From: Megaustenia siamemsis
Taxonomy: Eukaryota > Mollusca > Gastropoda > Stylommatophora > Ariophantidae
NCBI GenBank assembly: GCA_032433765.1
Contig: JAVIAB010000139.1
Coordinates: 47,674,421-47,738,420, forward strand
Length of the DNA: 64,000 bases
Direction of reading: 5' to 3'
Part shown: positions 22,669-36,039 of the stretch, one piece after another
How the letters are laid out: each line of letters begins with the position of its first letter
How positions within the stretch are numbered: the stretch's first letter is position 1
The notes under the pieces: model-generated
Told to the model about the DNA's origin: nothing
Database searches by the model: none
What the model saw: only the letters and a program-made list of their open reading frames with translations
Made by a program: the position numbers and the translations under genes

Positions 22669-22960
22669 CAAATAAAATTACTTGTCCACTTTGACGCCAT
22701 TGTAACTTGAAAACAATACAAGAAGTATGCAAAGTGTGGAGAGACTCGAGGCTGATGGTGTGCCAATATCAGAGAAGGTATACAACTGCATCTAATGACA
22801 ATGGTCAATACTATCAGAGGACGAAGAACCAGAACTCTGTATTCCCCGAAATAAATCGATAAATCCAAAATACGATATTGTGGAAACTGATGAAGTTAAA
22901 GAAAAAGAAGGTCAGAAACGAAATTCACAACTACACTTTATGATGTGCATTTTAAACTAT

Positions 22961-24202
22961 CTATCTATCTATTGACCTTTCGAGCCGTAACCGGCCCATA
23001 GGGCGTAGACCAAGATACACCTTCTCCTATATGAATTTTTGTTCTAGCAGTTTTCTTTTAAAGATATTTTATCAAATCTCGCCATCTGTCTCTGTTCTGT
23101 GCAAGCAGTTCTATCTCATTGAGGGAGCCGATTCCTGCTGCTCTTGCCTCTCTCATCAATGTTCTTCTCAGTGTCTCCCTGGGTCTTCCTCTTTTTCTTT
23201 TACCTGTTGTTTCCCATATGAGGGCTTGCTTTGCTATTCGATTATTATCTCTTCTCATCACATGTCCAACGTATGACCATCGTCTTTTCTTTATTACTGA
23301 AGATATTAGTGGTTGATTGGCGATTTCTCTAATTTCCTCGTTTGTTTTGAATTCGTTCCATGCTATACCAAGTATTTTCCTTAGACATTTATTTTCGAAT
23401 GCGTTCAACTTTGTTTCTATATCTCTTGTTGTTTTCCAGCTTTCACACGCATACGTAAGGGTTGATAGTACATTTGATTTGAATAGCCTAAGTTTTGTGT
23501 TTGTGCTAATGAGTTTTGATTTCCACAACTTTTCAAGGCTTCTGAAAGACATTGCTGCTTTAGCCAGTCTGATTCTAATTTCTTTGCTCGTATCCCCTTC
23601 TCGATCAATGTGACTTCCAAGATAGATGAAGTGATCGATCTCTTCTACTGGTTTGTTTTCCATGTATATTTTGTCACTTGTTGGAATTAAACTTTTCATG
23701 ACTTTAGTCTTTTCATGATTGACCTCAAGCCCAATTTTGCTGGCTATTGATGATAGTTCATTTGTGTTTTCCTGCATCGTTTTTATCTGATTGCTGATGA
23801 GAACTATGTCATCAGCAAAGTCCAGGTCCTCCAAATGGTCTCCTTGTATCCATTCGATGCCTTTATTACCAGTGCAGCATTTCTTCATTATGAAGTCCAT
23901 AACAATTCCAAATAACAAGGGCGATAAAATACATCCTTGTTTAACCCCAGTTTCTATTGGGAAACATTCGCTCAGTCCTTCCTCTGTTCGAACTGCACAT
24001 GTGTAACCATCATACATGTCTTTGATAATATTTATGATTTTTGATGGTAAGCCATATTGCTTCAGAATTTTCCACAAAGAATCTCTATGAATACTATCAA
24101 ATGCTTTTTTGAAGTCGATGAAGTTAAGTACAAAAGGTTTTTGCTTTTCAATGTGTTCCTCCAATATAAGTCGTAGAGTGAAAATGTGGTCAAGACAGCT
24201 TC
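22961..24202 (-). mobile_element. LINE-B, longest copy in the window
   Basis: The minus strand runs from within the RT fingers (FRSCLDHIFTLRLILEEH, about 24150-24205) to the end of the ORF and a (GATA)n tail. The 8-mer TAAACTAT at 22953-22960 and 24203-24210 may be the target-site duplication. Where it overlaps 13669-14581 the two copies differ at only a handful of bases, so both are recent. Confidence 0.9.
23058..24164 (-). CDS. partial LINE-B reverse transcriptase ORF
   Basis: This 368-codon open frame encodes most of a non-LTR reverse transcriptase. In order: FVLNFIDFKKAFDSIHR (first catalytic Asp, near residues 12-28), GVKQGCILSPLLFG (near 83-96), LDFADDIVLIS with the FADD active site (near 124-134), a thumb block with GLEVNHEKTKV, then a tail with CRKILGI, SYVGHVMRRDNNRI and GKRKRGRPRETLRRTL. 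The enzyme would copy LINE RNA into DNA at a nicked target. The listed start is only the first Met, since the frame continues upstream to the truncation at about 24205. The endonuclease and N-terminal RT are missing, so it is a retrotransposon remnant and not a host gene. No internal stop suggests recent insertion. Confidence 0.85.
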   Translation of the reverse strand: MEEHIEKQKPFVLNFIDFKKAFDSIHRDSLWKILKQYGLPSKIINIIKDMYDGYTCAVRTEEGLSECFPIETGVKQGCILSPLLFGIVMDFIMKKCCTGNKGIEWIQGDHLEDLDFADDIVLISNQIKTMQENTNELSSIASKIGLEVNHEKTKVMKSLIPTSDKIYMENKPVEEIDHFIYLGSHIDREGDTSKEIRIRLAKAAMSFRSLEKLWKSKLISTNTKLRLFKSNVLSTLTYACESWKTTRDIETKLNAFENKCLRKILGIAWNEFKTNEEIREIANQPLISSVIKKRRWSYVGHVMRRDNNRIAKQALIWETTGKRKRGRPRETLRRTLMREARAAGIGSLNEIELLAQNRDRWRDLIKYL

Positions 24203-24409
24203 TAAACTATGCAACCACAATAAAGAGGATAAAAACCACATTTGCCGCTCTTATTCGTTCTCTCCTATTATGAACCCTTGACACCACTGCTGATTTCAGC
24301 AACTTACTTCACTGTTATGGCAGCCCTACAAAAAGGTCATTTACACGTTGGAAGATGTACTTTGTATTTGAAGAAGATTGCCCTGACGGCAAAATATCAT
24401 CACCTGCAA

Positions 24410-24690
24410 GTCTGAACTATGCTACAGATTTATAGCGCCCATATCTCAGTCTGAACTATGCTGCAGATTTATAGCGCCCATATCTCAGTCTGAACTATGT
24501 TGCAGATTTATAGCGCCCATATCTCAGTCTGAACTATGCTGCAGATTTATAGCGCCCATATCTCAGTCTGAACTATGTTGCAGATTTATAGCGCCCATAT
24601 CTCAGTCTGAACTATGTTGCAGATTTATAGCGCCCATATCTCAGTCTGAACTATGCTGCAGATTTATAGCGCCCATATCTCAGTCTGAAC
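24410..24690. repeat. 39-bp tandem repeat, 7 copies
   Basis: The unit contains CTGAACTATGCTGCAGATTT and ATAGCGCCCATATCTCAGT. Copies are almost identical; GCTGC/GTTGC is the main variant. Confidence 0.95.
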
Positions 24691-24954
24691 ATAACAGTAT
24701 ATTTTTTTTGTCACTGACAACTGTAGATGATGTCACGACAATGAACATTTGAATGAGAGACATTGTAACTCTCACCCTAGCATTTTTCTGACATGTTGAC
24801 AATTTCATTAAAAGACATTGCTTTTTTGTTGTTGTTTATTTGTATTTACACTTGATAACTTTACAGTTTGATCAACTTTCTAAATATCATGAATTATTTA
24901 ATAGCTTAGAACCCAGTGAAGCGCCACCTTATTTAGTTTTGTGTTTAATACATG

Positions 24955-25345
24955 TATAATCATTCTCCTGTTCCTCTTCTTTTGCCTCCTCCTCTTATTT
25001 TTCTTTTCCCACATTTCTTCTTCTTCGTTCACCCGACGACTAGTCCTATTCATCGTCCGCCCTTAAAAAGAGTCAATGCGTGGATGTGCCGTGTCACCAG
25101 TTTACGACTGGTCGCAATATCTGCGCTTTTCGATTCAACACATCGTTTGCGATATTACATCTATCTGAAAAAAGTGACCTTCTCTCTTCGACCCTTACTC
25201 GTTTGACAAGACTGTTTCCAGGTGCACTACTGAGAGGTGGAGTAGGGTTTGGTTCAGCACAGTTGCTCTCCTGTCGCAAGCAGTCAACTATTGAGTCACT
25301 GACCACTTTCAGTCCAGCTGCCGGCGGGCATCTTCAGGGCTGGTC
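24955..25345 (-). mobile_element. SINE-2, minus-strand copy
   Basis: Read on the minus strand: GTCAGTGACTCAATAGTTGA, then TGACTGCTTGCGACAGG, then TCAAACGAGTAAGGGTCGAA, then AAAGCGCAGATATTGCGACC, then AAGGGCGGACGATGAATAGG and a GAAGAAG tail. One unit-like segment (CTGCTTGCG) sits where the 15-kb copy carries its 46-unit array. Confidence 0.85.
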
Positions 25346-25409
25346 TTAAATCACATTCTTAAGGATTTTTAAAACATGCGTTTTTGATTAATTCGTTGTC
25401 CATCTACTG

Positions 25410-25660
25410 CACCAGAGAGCCACGGTGAATGATTTCATAGCAGTCAGCGAACCATAACTGAAAAAAACCAGGTCCGATTCCCCGTGATGGTCCTAAATTG
25501 AAAAAAAAGGCAATTCAGCCTGGCCAAATTACTAGGATCGAAGAAAAAAAAAATGGATTAAAAAACGACGTGATATTTCGGACCAAAACCAGCAAATATC
25601 GCGGATTTGATGCATCTATACCAAAACACAAATATTGTTTTCCCACCATGCCAGAGAAAG
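25410..25660 (+). mobile_element. diverged SINE-2, facing the previous copy
   Basis: A tRNA-like start GAGCCACGGTGAATGATTTC with B-box-like GGTCCGATTCCCC is followed by CCTGGCCAAATTACTAGGAT and TTTCGGACCAAAACCAGCAA, which align with the SINE-2 body. The tail is unclear. Confidence 0.55.
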
Positions 25661-25868
25661 ACGAAAAACACGGAAACAATTTCGCCTGTAGCACTGTCAC
25701 AAAAACAATGAGTTTAGAAATGAATGAATTAACATAAGAACCACAAATAAAAAAGCTGTGATTTACAAAGTTATGATGGCGCTTTAATATTGCAGACATG
25801 GGATTAGACAAGACCGAACTGGCGACATCGTTGCATCCACTTAATATCATCGAGATTACAGTCAGTCA

Positions 25869-25910
<42 letters not shown>

Positions 25911-26924
25911 ACGTGTTACTCTCTCCAATTTGGCTTAGTAATTTATTTTTAGTAGTAAGTTCATTTTGCTTCTTTCAAATTAAAAGGTCCGTTCCAATCT
26001 TCTTTGTCCTGACAGACCTCCCATTTGGGATTTGTAGAGAGATGAGTCAACGGAGTGAGTGAGAGGGAGAAAGTGAGGGAAAGGAAAGAGAGGATGAGAA
26101 AGGAAGGGAGAGAGAAAGTGACATTAAAATGAGAGGAAAAGGGAACAGTGGAGAAAGGAGGGGGGGGGGGGGTAACGGATTGGAGTAATGGGATGTCGTG
26201 TGAGCTAAATATATTTCGAATTCACTAAATTCTCAGTAAAATTCACAAAGATAATTTAGTGAGTGAGGGAGTGTAATAAGAGAAAGTGTGGAAGATGAAG
26301 AAAGCGGGAGAGGAATAAATAAATGAATCAATAAGAGAAAACGCGAGATGTTTTCTTTACCACTTCTTGTTCGTGCTCGTCACTCACCCTTAAATGAGTG
26401 GGTGCGTGTGTGAGCGCGCATTTTGTAAGGGAAAGGAAAACATAAAGCGCGTTATTTTCTTCGCGTGTGTCTAGAGAGTTGTAACGTTAACAAGAGAGGA
26501 TATATGTGTCGGGTGAGAACGTAGAAACTGACAAGCAAAATAACGGCAAAGTCCTGGTGCGTGCTGATGATCTCGCTTGTAGACTGAGAACTGTCCGTTC
26601 TCAGAGCGACAGCTCGGCTGAGGACGGCTACGAGTGGGTGAATACTGATATGTACAAAAATAAGCTAATGGGGTGACAGTCAAGGTGTTTAAAAGCAATG
26701 AAAAGTCAATAAAAACCAGTTACCTTTCTCTCTGTTACAGCCTAAACAATGATCAACAGAACGAGAGATAAACAAACTAGTATAAACAAAAATACAGTTA
26801 GATATATACATTCATACAAGGATATGTACCTAGATGATATCTTTCTTGCGTTTACTCGACAACAAGGAGCTGCTTGAGTGTTGACTACCTCATGCCTGCC
26901 ATCAATATCTATCTACATTTCTAA
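25661..26924. other. unannotated stretch with (CT)n and purine-rich runs
   Basis: (CT)n lies at 25869-25911. G/A-rich sequence with a G run fills 26040-26330. No gene recognised. Confidence 0.5.
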
Positions 26925-27595
26925 AGACTGGAGACAAATCAATCAAAATCTACATTTCTAAAGACTGGTGACAAATCAATCAAAATCTACATTTCTAAAG
27001 ACTGGAGGTAAATCAATCAAAATCTACATTTATAAAGACTGGAGACAAATCAATCAAAATGTACATTTCTAAAGACTGGAGACAAATCAATCAAAATCTA
27101 CATTTCTAAAGACTGGAGACAAATCAATCAAAATCTACATTTCTAAAGACTGGTGAAAAATCAAGCAAAATCTACATTTCTAAAGACTGGTTAATAAATT
27201 AAAATCTACATTTCTAAAGACTGGTGATAAATCAATCAAAATCTACATTTCTAAAGACTGGTGAAAAATCAAGCAAAATCTACATTTCTAAAGACTGGTT
27301 AATAAATTAAAATCTACATTTCTAAAGACTGGTGATAAATCAATCAAAATCTACAATTCTAAAGACTGCTGACAAATAAGTCAAAATCTACATTTCTAAA
27401 GACTGGTGAAAAATCAAGCAAAATCTACATTTCTAAAGACTGGTTAATAAATTAAAATCTACATTTCTAAAGACTGGTGATAAATCAATCAAAATCTACA
27501 ATTCTAAAGACTGCTGACAAATAAGTCAAAATCTACAACTCTAAAGAGTGGTTATACAATCAAAATCTGCAGCTCTAAAGACCGCTGACAATTAA
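26925..27595. repeat. 37-bp minisatellite, about 18 copies
   Basis: The unit contains AATCTACATTTCTAAAGACT and GGTGACAAATCAATCAA. A three-unit block (AAAAATCAAGC, then TTAATAAATT, then ATAAATCAATC) recurs at about 27140-27480, a small higher-order repeat. Units decay at the right end. Confidence 0.95.
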
Positions 27596-27638
27596 GTAAA
27601 AACCAGGAAAAAGATACATTTAGGAGTCAGTAAGGAAT

Positions 27639-27850
27639 GATAGTAAAGTAAAGAGCCCCGTCACGCCAAGTGACGTATAGGAAATATGGTGCTAGTGACC
27701 ATAAATTTTACAGACCTTCAGCACACGATTTTTGGGGTAATATGGTCGATATTACGCCCGTGCCGCTTCACTTTCCCATAAAAAAAATCCGGTACCCATT
27801 TAAGGCTGGGTGAACCCGGAAGCCGTCGATCAGGATCGAACCCAACCTCT
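27639..27850 (-). mobile_element. SINE-1, 5'-truncated in the head
   Basis: On the minus strand it starts inside the tRNA-like head near the B box and runs to the GGCGTGACGGGG end and an A/T tail. The exact 14-mer AGTCAGTAAGGAAT at 27625-27638 and 27851-27864 is the target-site duplication. Confidence 0.93.
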
Positions 27851-27864
27851 AGTCAGTAAGGAAT

Positions 27865-29640
27865 ACTTCCTTGAAAAGCCTTCATGAGAACTATTGTAAC
27901 ACTATTTGTTGCAGGCGTTGAAGACGTGGTTAGTTACTAGTCTACTAAGGACAAGAGGTCAGATTCAATTTCTCCATTTGACTGGCTTCTGAAGGTTTAT
28001 AAAGAGAACATAATTTTTACTGGGCTAGAGAAAGCGGCCTGGTGTAGTGCTGACCAAAACGCTAACAAATGTGCAGAATTAATACAATTATGGATATTAA
28101 TACCATGCTCCTTATAAGATACACGTCAGATGTGAAAGGTTTTTATAATCTTCTTGTGAGTGATTTCAACAGCAGAGAATAGACCCATTGACTTTTCTTT
28201 TTTTTTTTTTATAATAAAGATAATCAAAAAGTTACAACAATTCCATGATATGAGGATGATAATCAAGAATTCACCCCTTTCAATATAAACAGAAGAGAAA
28301 AAAAAGTAACCCCCAGCCTCTCCTCTACTCCTTAATGGATAAGACGAAAAGGGGTAGAGGGTGATAGCTCATCAATGATCAACAACAAATTTAAGGGGGG
28401 ATGTGGCCGGTATCCATGTCAGTGTGAAAGAAAGGAAATAGTGCTATAAATTGAGGAGTCCGTTTTATACACGCATTTGAAACATGGACAATTAACAAAT
28501 GGATAAATCAGAAGTCATGAAGAAGTACTGACAATTGTACGGACAAATATGAGAATCGATGATTAAGTTCTCAATGAAGGGTCACAGTAACGCAATTAAT
28601 CAATCATTCAATCACCCTTTCTCTCACTCACACATAAACACAGGTCCACCCAAATAATTAGCGAAAAGAAATGCACAGCTCTCTAAATATGTATTATTTT
28701 ATGTAGGAGAGATGTTGTAACGTTTGTTCATCAAGAGAAAGATGTAGGCACGAGTAAAAAAAAAAAGAAGAATATATAAATATTTGACAGAATTATCGAG
28801 ATGTCTTAGAGAACAAAGTACAACACGCTGAATGGGATATACCAAGGACAGACAGAATGGGGAGAACCATGACCATCATACGACATTGAACGAGTTGGAT
28901 TATTGATTTCACATCACAAACAGAAAATATGAAACTTAAACATGATAGCAAATGTCCAGAAACAAAGATATGATCATTAAACGAAGACTGACGCTATATT
29001 CAAAGGTCATACACCAACATGGCCATGTGAAGACAAGCAGACATAATTGGGTCTCTTCATAAAAGTAATTAACAGGCTGCACATGCGCAGAGATCCAACG
29101 GTGCATTAACTCTTCATGTTCGCTGAGCTTCGCACGCACAAACTCAGAACACACAGAGCTTTCGGTGGATTGTAAGTTTCGGATCGTCAACTGAGCACCT
29201 TCACATGATCACTTTCAGCTGTGTGCTGGTTTCTATTTTATAGTCTATGCTTTTCACTCAAAAGTTGCATGTCTTTATCAATTGTTCTGTTGGGAAAATA
29301 ATATGCTGCTGATGGTTTGATAATGTAGATACTAGCATCGCAGGACCGTTACGTGGGTGCTGTGGGATCTATGTTGTAATAGACGATCCACATGACGACT
29401 GCAGTTTGGTTAGTGCAAGGAATTTTCTGCACCGATTGACAGGGGCGTGTCTCATTCTCAGCTGGAAGATCAGACTTTGGTCTCTTCTTAATAGAACACT
29501 TTAGATTTGGAAGATGGGTCTCTTCTGTGTGCGATGGTCCATATGTTCTAGTTTCACTCAGTGTATACTTGACACTTCAGTATCTGGACTGTCATCAAGT
29601 ATATCATGATGAGCGCATGATTCAATGAAGCGTTTTACCA

Positions 29641-29642
<2 letters not shown>
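27865..29642. other. unannotated stretch
   Basis: No gene recognised. Poly-T lies near 28197-28210. Open frames are short and lack known motifs. Confidence 0.45.
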
Positions 29643-29700
<58 letters not shown>

Positions 29701-29703
29701 TAT
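29643..29703. repeat. (TA)n microsatellite
   Basis: About 27 TA units. Confidence 0.97.
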
Positions 29704-29839
29704 TATTCGTCCAGGCATAGAAAGCAAACAATAATGTCAGCTCCGGCCTCGTTAGGACACAACATTAGGAAAACACCATATCTTATACTCGACACACTGA
29801 ACGTCAGGACCATGTGTCCTGGATAAAAATAATGACAAC

Positions 29840-30560
29840 CTCACAACCATCGTCTCCTTTGAAGAAGAAATAAATTCCCGAATCGGAAAGACAGCTTCCA
29901 CATTTGGTAAACTTAAAGAAAGAACAGGGTTAACACCAAACTTAACTCCTAGGACTAAGATTCAAGTTTACCAAAGTTGTGTGCTTAGTACACGTCTATA
30001 CGGATCCGAAATTATGGACTACCTATGCAGGGCAGGGAGAAAAGGTTAAACAGCTTCCATGTGCGCTGCTTTCGAAAGATTATGAAGATCAAATGGCAGG
30101 ACAAAGTAACCAACTACAATGTCTTACCAATGCCAAACTCACATCTATCATGGCAACTTAGGAGTCGGAGACAAAGGCGGTTTGGTCGAAAGAAGAATGA
30201 CAAACAAAAGTATTCGCAAACAAACATTGTATGGCGAACTTAGGGGCAGAAAGAGACCAAAGTGCAGACCGGAGCTGACATATAAGAATGTTAAGGTGAA
30301 TTCTCTATCAGTGAAAGAAACTGTGAGGATCTGGCCGCAGGTCGTACGTAGCACATGAAGAACAAACATGTAAAAAAAAAAAAAACGGCACAGCAACATT
30401 CGAGGCAGAGCTGATAAAATTCAGAAGACAAATGGGACAGGAGAGAGGAGACGAGACCAGGCACTACAAATACCTCTTGTTTATTCTGCGGTCGAATCTG
30501 TCTATCCAATATTGGCAGATTCAGCCACGAGAAAAACTGTTCAGCATAAACTACTGACTT
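29840..30560 (+). mobile_element. LINE-C 3' portion
   Basis: Successive plus frames encode EINSRIGKTASTFGKLKERT, then KIQVYQSCVLSTRLYGSE, then a shifted RLNSFHVRCFRKIMKIKWQD, then TLYGELRGRKRPKC. The end is a finger, TSCLFCGRICLSNIGRFSHE, with a CxxC...H...C pattern (about 30465-30548). These are the RT thumb, the arm and the terminal zinc-finger of a non-LTR element. Frameshifts and stops make it dead. Confidence 0.85.
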
Positions 30561-30603
30561 ATCCTCATTGCTTGTTGCCAACCGTCCGTCAAGGCGCCAA
30601 AAG

Positions 30604-30677
<74 letters not shown>
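30604..30677. repeat. (TA)n microsatellite, left of SINE-1
   Basis: About 36 TA units ending at the SINE-1 head. Confidence 0.97.
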
Positions 30678-30679
<2 letters not shown>

Positions 30680-30924
30680 GATACGGCGATAGCTCAGTGG
30701 TTAGTGAATGGACTACAAAGGACAAGAGGTAGGGTTCGATCTCAACCGACGGATTCCGGGTTCACCCAGCCTTTAATGGGCACCTGATTTTTTCAGGGAA
30801 AGTGAATCGGCACGGGCGTAATACCGACCACATTACACCAAAAATCATGTGCCGAAGGTCTGTAAAATTTATGGTCACTAACACCATATTCCCCGATACG
30901 CCACTTGGCGTGACGGGGGTACTT

Positions 30925-30927
<3 letters not shown>
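30678..30927 (+). mobile_element. SINE-1, full length, between TA arrays
   Basis: Head GGCGATAGCTCAGTGGTTAG, B box GGTTCGATCTC, body with TTCAGGGAAAGTGAATCGGC, and the GGCGTGACGGGGGTACTTTA end. (TA)n lies on both sides, so the element probably landed in a TA tract and duplicated part of it. Confidence 0.93.

Positions 30928-30976
<49 letters not shown>
30928..30976. repeat. (TA)n microsatellite, right of SINE-1
   Basis: About 24 TA units directly after the SINE-1 end. Confidence 0.97.
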
Positions 30977-31257
30977 GAATTCTTACAGCTGAGGCACGAG
31001 GAAAGCTATCTATTCTGGACATTCTTGACGCAAGTTTACAGAAACCAAGTTGTGCTTAAGTCTAACATGACACCATCATCATAACGTTGCCACTGTTAGT
31101 TATTTTTAACTGAGGAGACTAATAATTAAACTACAACAAAACTGATACAAGACAAGGGTAGACTTTCCACAATGCCGTGTAGACAAGGACATAGTGTTGG
31201 TAATTTATGCATTTAATTCCGACGTACACACACATACACACAAGAACACTTATTTCA

Positions 31258-31534
31258 CGAAGACTCGGTGTCTGTGAGGTCATTTTACGCGCTTCTTGAT
31301 TAGAAGGGTTGGGGTTTAATTCAAAGTGGTGGATTTTTTTTCGGTGCGACAAGCCTTCCAGGTTCACTAAGTCTCTAAAAATGAGTGCCATAAAATTTAA
31401 TGAGAAGTAAAGGCGGCATGGCGTGGAATCGATCACATGACCCAAACATGTGCTGTGGTCGTGAACAAATATAGTCACAAACACATATTCACCGACGTCT
31501 AGCAAGGCGTGGAGGTAACCTTTTTATTTTTGTT
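31258..31534 (+). mobile_element. old SINE-1 copy
   Basis: Diverged head CGAAGACTCGGTGTCTGTGA and B-box-like GGGGTTTAATTC are followed by AGTAAAGGCGGCATGGCGTG and AAGGCGTGGAGGTAACC. The 9-mer ACACTTATT at 31246-31254 and 31535-31543 may be the target-site duplication. Confidence 0.75.
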
Positions 31535-31562
31535 ACACTTATTACACTCATAGTATCATAGT

Positions 31563-32156
31563 CTATCATAGACTAAAACTATGATCATAAACAAAGAAAA
31601 TTCTCTGAAATAAACAAAAGAATAGGAATGGCAAAACGTAATTTTAATGCCATGAAAAAATAAACTAGCATCAAAACAAATAACAGCAGCTAAAATAAAG
31701 AATAGCAAAATGTTATATCTTCTCAAAATTCCTGTGTGATGCAGAAACATGGACATTAGACAAGAAAACATAACAGAAAAATTAAGTCTTTGAAATGTGG
31801 ATTTATATAATAATAGGAGGAATTGGATGGAAAGAAAAGAAAACAAACGATGAAGTCTTAAAACAACTTAAAATGGAAAGAGAACAACTAAGCACAATTC
31901 AAACAAGACAAATGAAATATTTGGGGCATGTTAAAAGATACAGTAACCTTCTAAAAGTAATCTTAGAGGGGAAAATACAAGGTAAATGAGGCAGAGGCCG
32001 ACCAAGCCCAACATGGACGAGTAACATCAAAAGAATGACAAGTCAGCCTATGACAACCTGCACTATTAAAGCAAGAGACATAGTGGAAAGGCGCTCCATG
32101 GTAGTTAACCTTCGATGCGGAGGCGACACTCAACGAATCAATGAAAACACTCATAA
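31563..32156 (+). mobile_element. LINE-E 3' portion
   Basis: Plus frames encode EINKRIGMAKRNFNAMKK, then GIGWKEKKTNDEVLKQL, then QMKYLGHVKRYSNLLKVILE and GRGRPSPTW. This is the RT thumb and tail of a LINE related to 22283-22668. Stops occur after GKIQGK and earlier. Confidence 0.78.
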
Positions 32157-32244
32157 TTAGTTTGTTTATGTTATCCCATCCAACCTAGTATATTGATGAC
32201 TACATTACCAAAAAAAACCCAATATTACAAAAATAAGTGGACAC

Positions 32245-32290
32245 TCGCATCATATTCCCTATACGTGGCACTCGAGGCGTGACGAGACAT
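32245..32290 (+). mobile_element. possible SINE-1 3' scrap
   Basis: CATCATATTCCCTATACG followed by GAGGCGTGACGAGAC recalls the last 40 bp of SINE-1. Confidence 0.35.
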
Positions 32291-32711
32291 CTCAGAGGAA
32301 CTGTCAATAACTTTTAACAGCCAATGAAAGACGGACTGGTGCCATCAAAATGAGATCAATAAAAAGCCAGTCAATGCCTTTTTTTCAGTTGCATTTTCGA
32401 ACTCCTTCTTCTTGATAGGCAGGGGGTAAGGAGGGTGGAGGATTCTGAAGATCCCCAACAGGTGAGGGTTCTTCCACCACTAGCATCTTGTGTCAGTATT
32501 GGGTTCAATATAATAAAACGAGCTCGCTTTCCCACTCGCAATAAAAAAAAAAGGTCGTTATCATGGAGATAGAACTGGCCGTTAATTCAAACAAACGAGG
32601 TCAGAAAAGCCGCCACTTAACATTCATTAATACAGCACGACCGTCTCCATATAGCCTCGGACTTTGAAAGGACGGGACCCCCCCCCCCCTCGCTTCCAGA
32701 TTCATGGTTTA

Positions 32712-32921
32712 AGTAATATAATATGATGTTAGTGCCGGTAATTATTAAAACCCTTGGAATACAGTTTGGGTAACATGGTCAGTATTACGCTAGTACCGTA
32801 TTTCTTTCCCAGACAAAAATTCGGTGCCAATTTAAAGCTGACGGGTCTAGAAGCCGTCGATCGGAATCGAATTCAACCCTATCCTCAGCGGACCAGTTTA
32901 CTAACCCTCCAAGGCGACGGT
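32712..32921 (-). mobile_element. diverged SINE-1
   Basis: On the minus strand: head remnant with GGTTAGTAAACTGGTCCGCT, B-box-like GAATTCGATTCC, then AAATTGGCACCGAATTTTTG, then TACTGACCATGTTACCC. Tail missing. Confidence 0.75.
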
Positions 32922-33040
32922 CGAAGGGAGAGACGGAGAAAATGTTGGGACAGTGATTAGTTGACTAGCATGTATGTGGTGGCTACAACAGTCTACACGA
33001 TAGGAGGACAAATAAGATGGGCGAAGTAGAAAGCTACTCA

Positions 33041-35259
<2,219 letters not shown>

Positions 35260-35760
35260 ATGTAGCAAAAGTGGTTAGTACACACATCTGCTGACTAGCT
35301 TTTCGAGATTCGATTCTCACTTATCGTAAAAGTTTCTACCACACAGTTGCTTTTTCTAGCCTCTAAGTAACATCTCAGCTATCATCATTGATATTTTGTA
35401 ACAATTACTTCTGTGACTCGTCTTTGATTCTAAGTGGTGGTGTTAGATCTAATGCCTCTGTTGGGCTAAGATGTCGCACAGTGGATGGGTTGAAATTGGT
35501 CGAGTCGCATTGCTGAATTGCCGTCTATATCATTCACCAGAACTGATATCTTACTCCACACCCTCAGGGTAAAACTGGAAAAAAAATTAACTAGACTGAC
35601 CAACGAGCAGAGGTCAAATAGGGGAAAAAAAAACTATCAGGTACGCGAAAATGTTGCTTTCAAGTCGGATATAATGTGCCTAAAGGTGCTGAATTAATGT
35701 AATTTAAAGAGCAGCAGACGAAGAAATGCCATTGTGCGTAGAACGAATAAAATAAAAAGG
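35260..35760 (+). mobile_element. diverged SINE-2
   Basis: The tRNA-like start contains AGTGGTTAGTACACACATCT and the B-box-like GAGATTCGATTCTC. The body has TCCACACCCTCAGG, then CTGACCAACGAGCAGAGGTC, then AGTCGGATATAATGTGCCTA, in SINE-2 order. Low identity. Confidence 0.55.
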
Positions 35761-36039
35761 ATTCCGTTATTTTGCTGTTGTACCACGTTTGCCTAATCAC
35801 TGAACAGTAACTGTCATCCATCAGTTGTAGTCAGCAACGTTATTCTAATGCTCTATTTATTTACCGCACTTCGCCTTCTAATGCGCTCAGTGTCCTCCAA
35901 TGTTCAATAAAATGAGTTGAGTCGCTTCCACAAAGCTCATTGTTAACAAGGGTCGTCATAGCCGCTGTACCACAGCTTATTCCCTTATTCGATTTCTTTG
36001 TTGTTTATAGCATCATCGGCATTTTACCCAAATGTCACA
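35761..36039. other. unannotated stretch
   Basis: No gene or clear repeat recognised; short AT-rich runs only. Confidence 0.4.
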
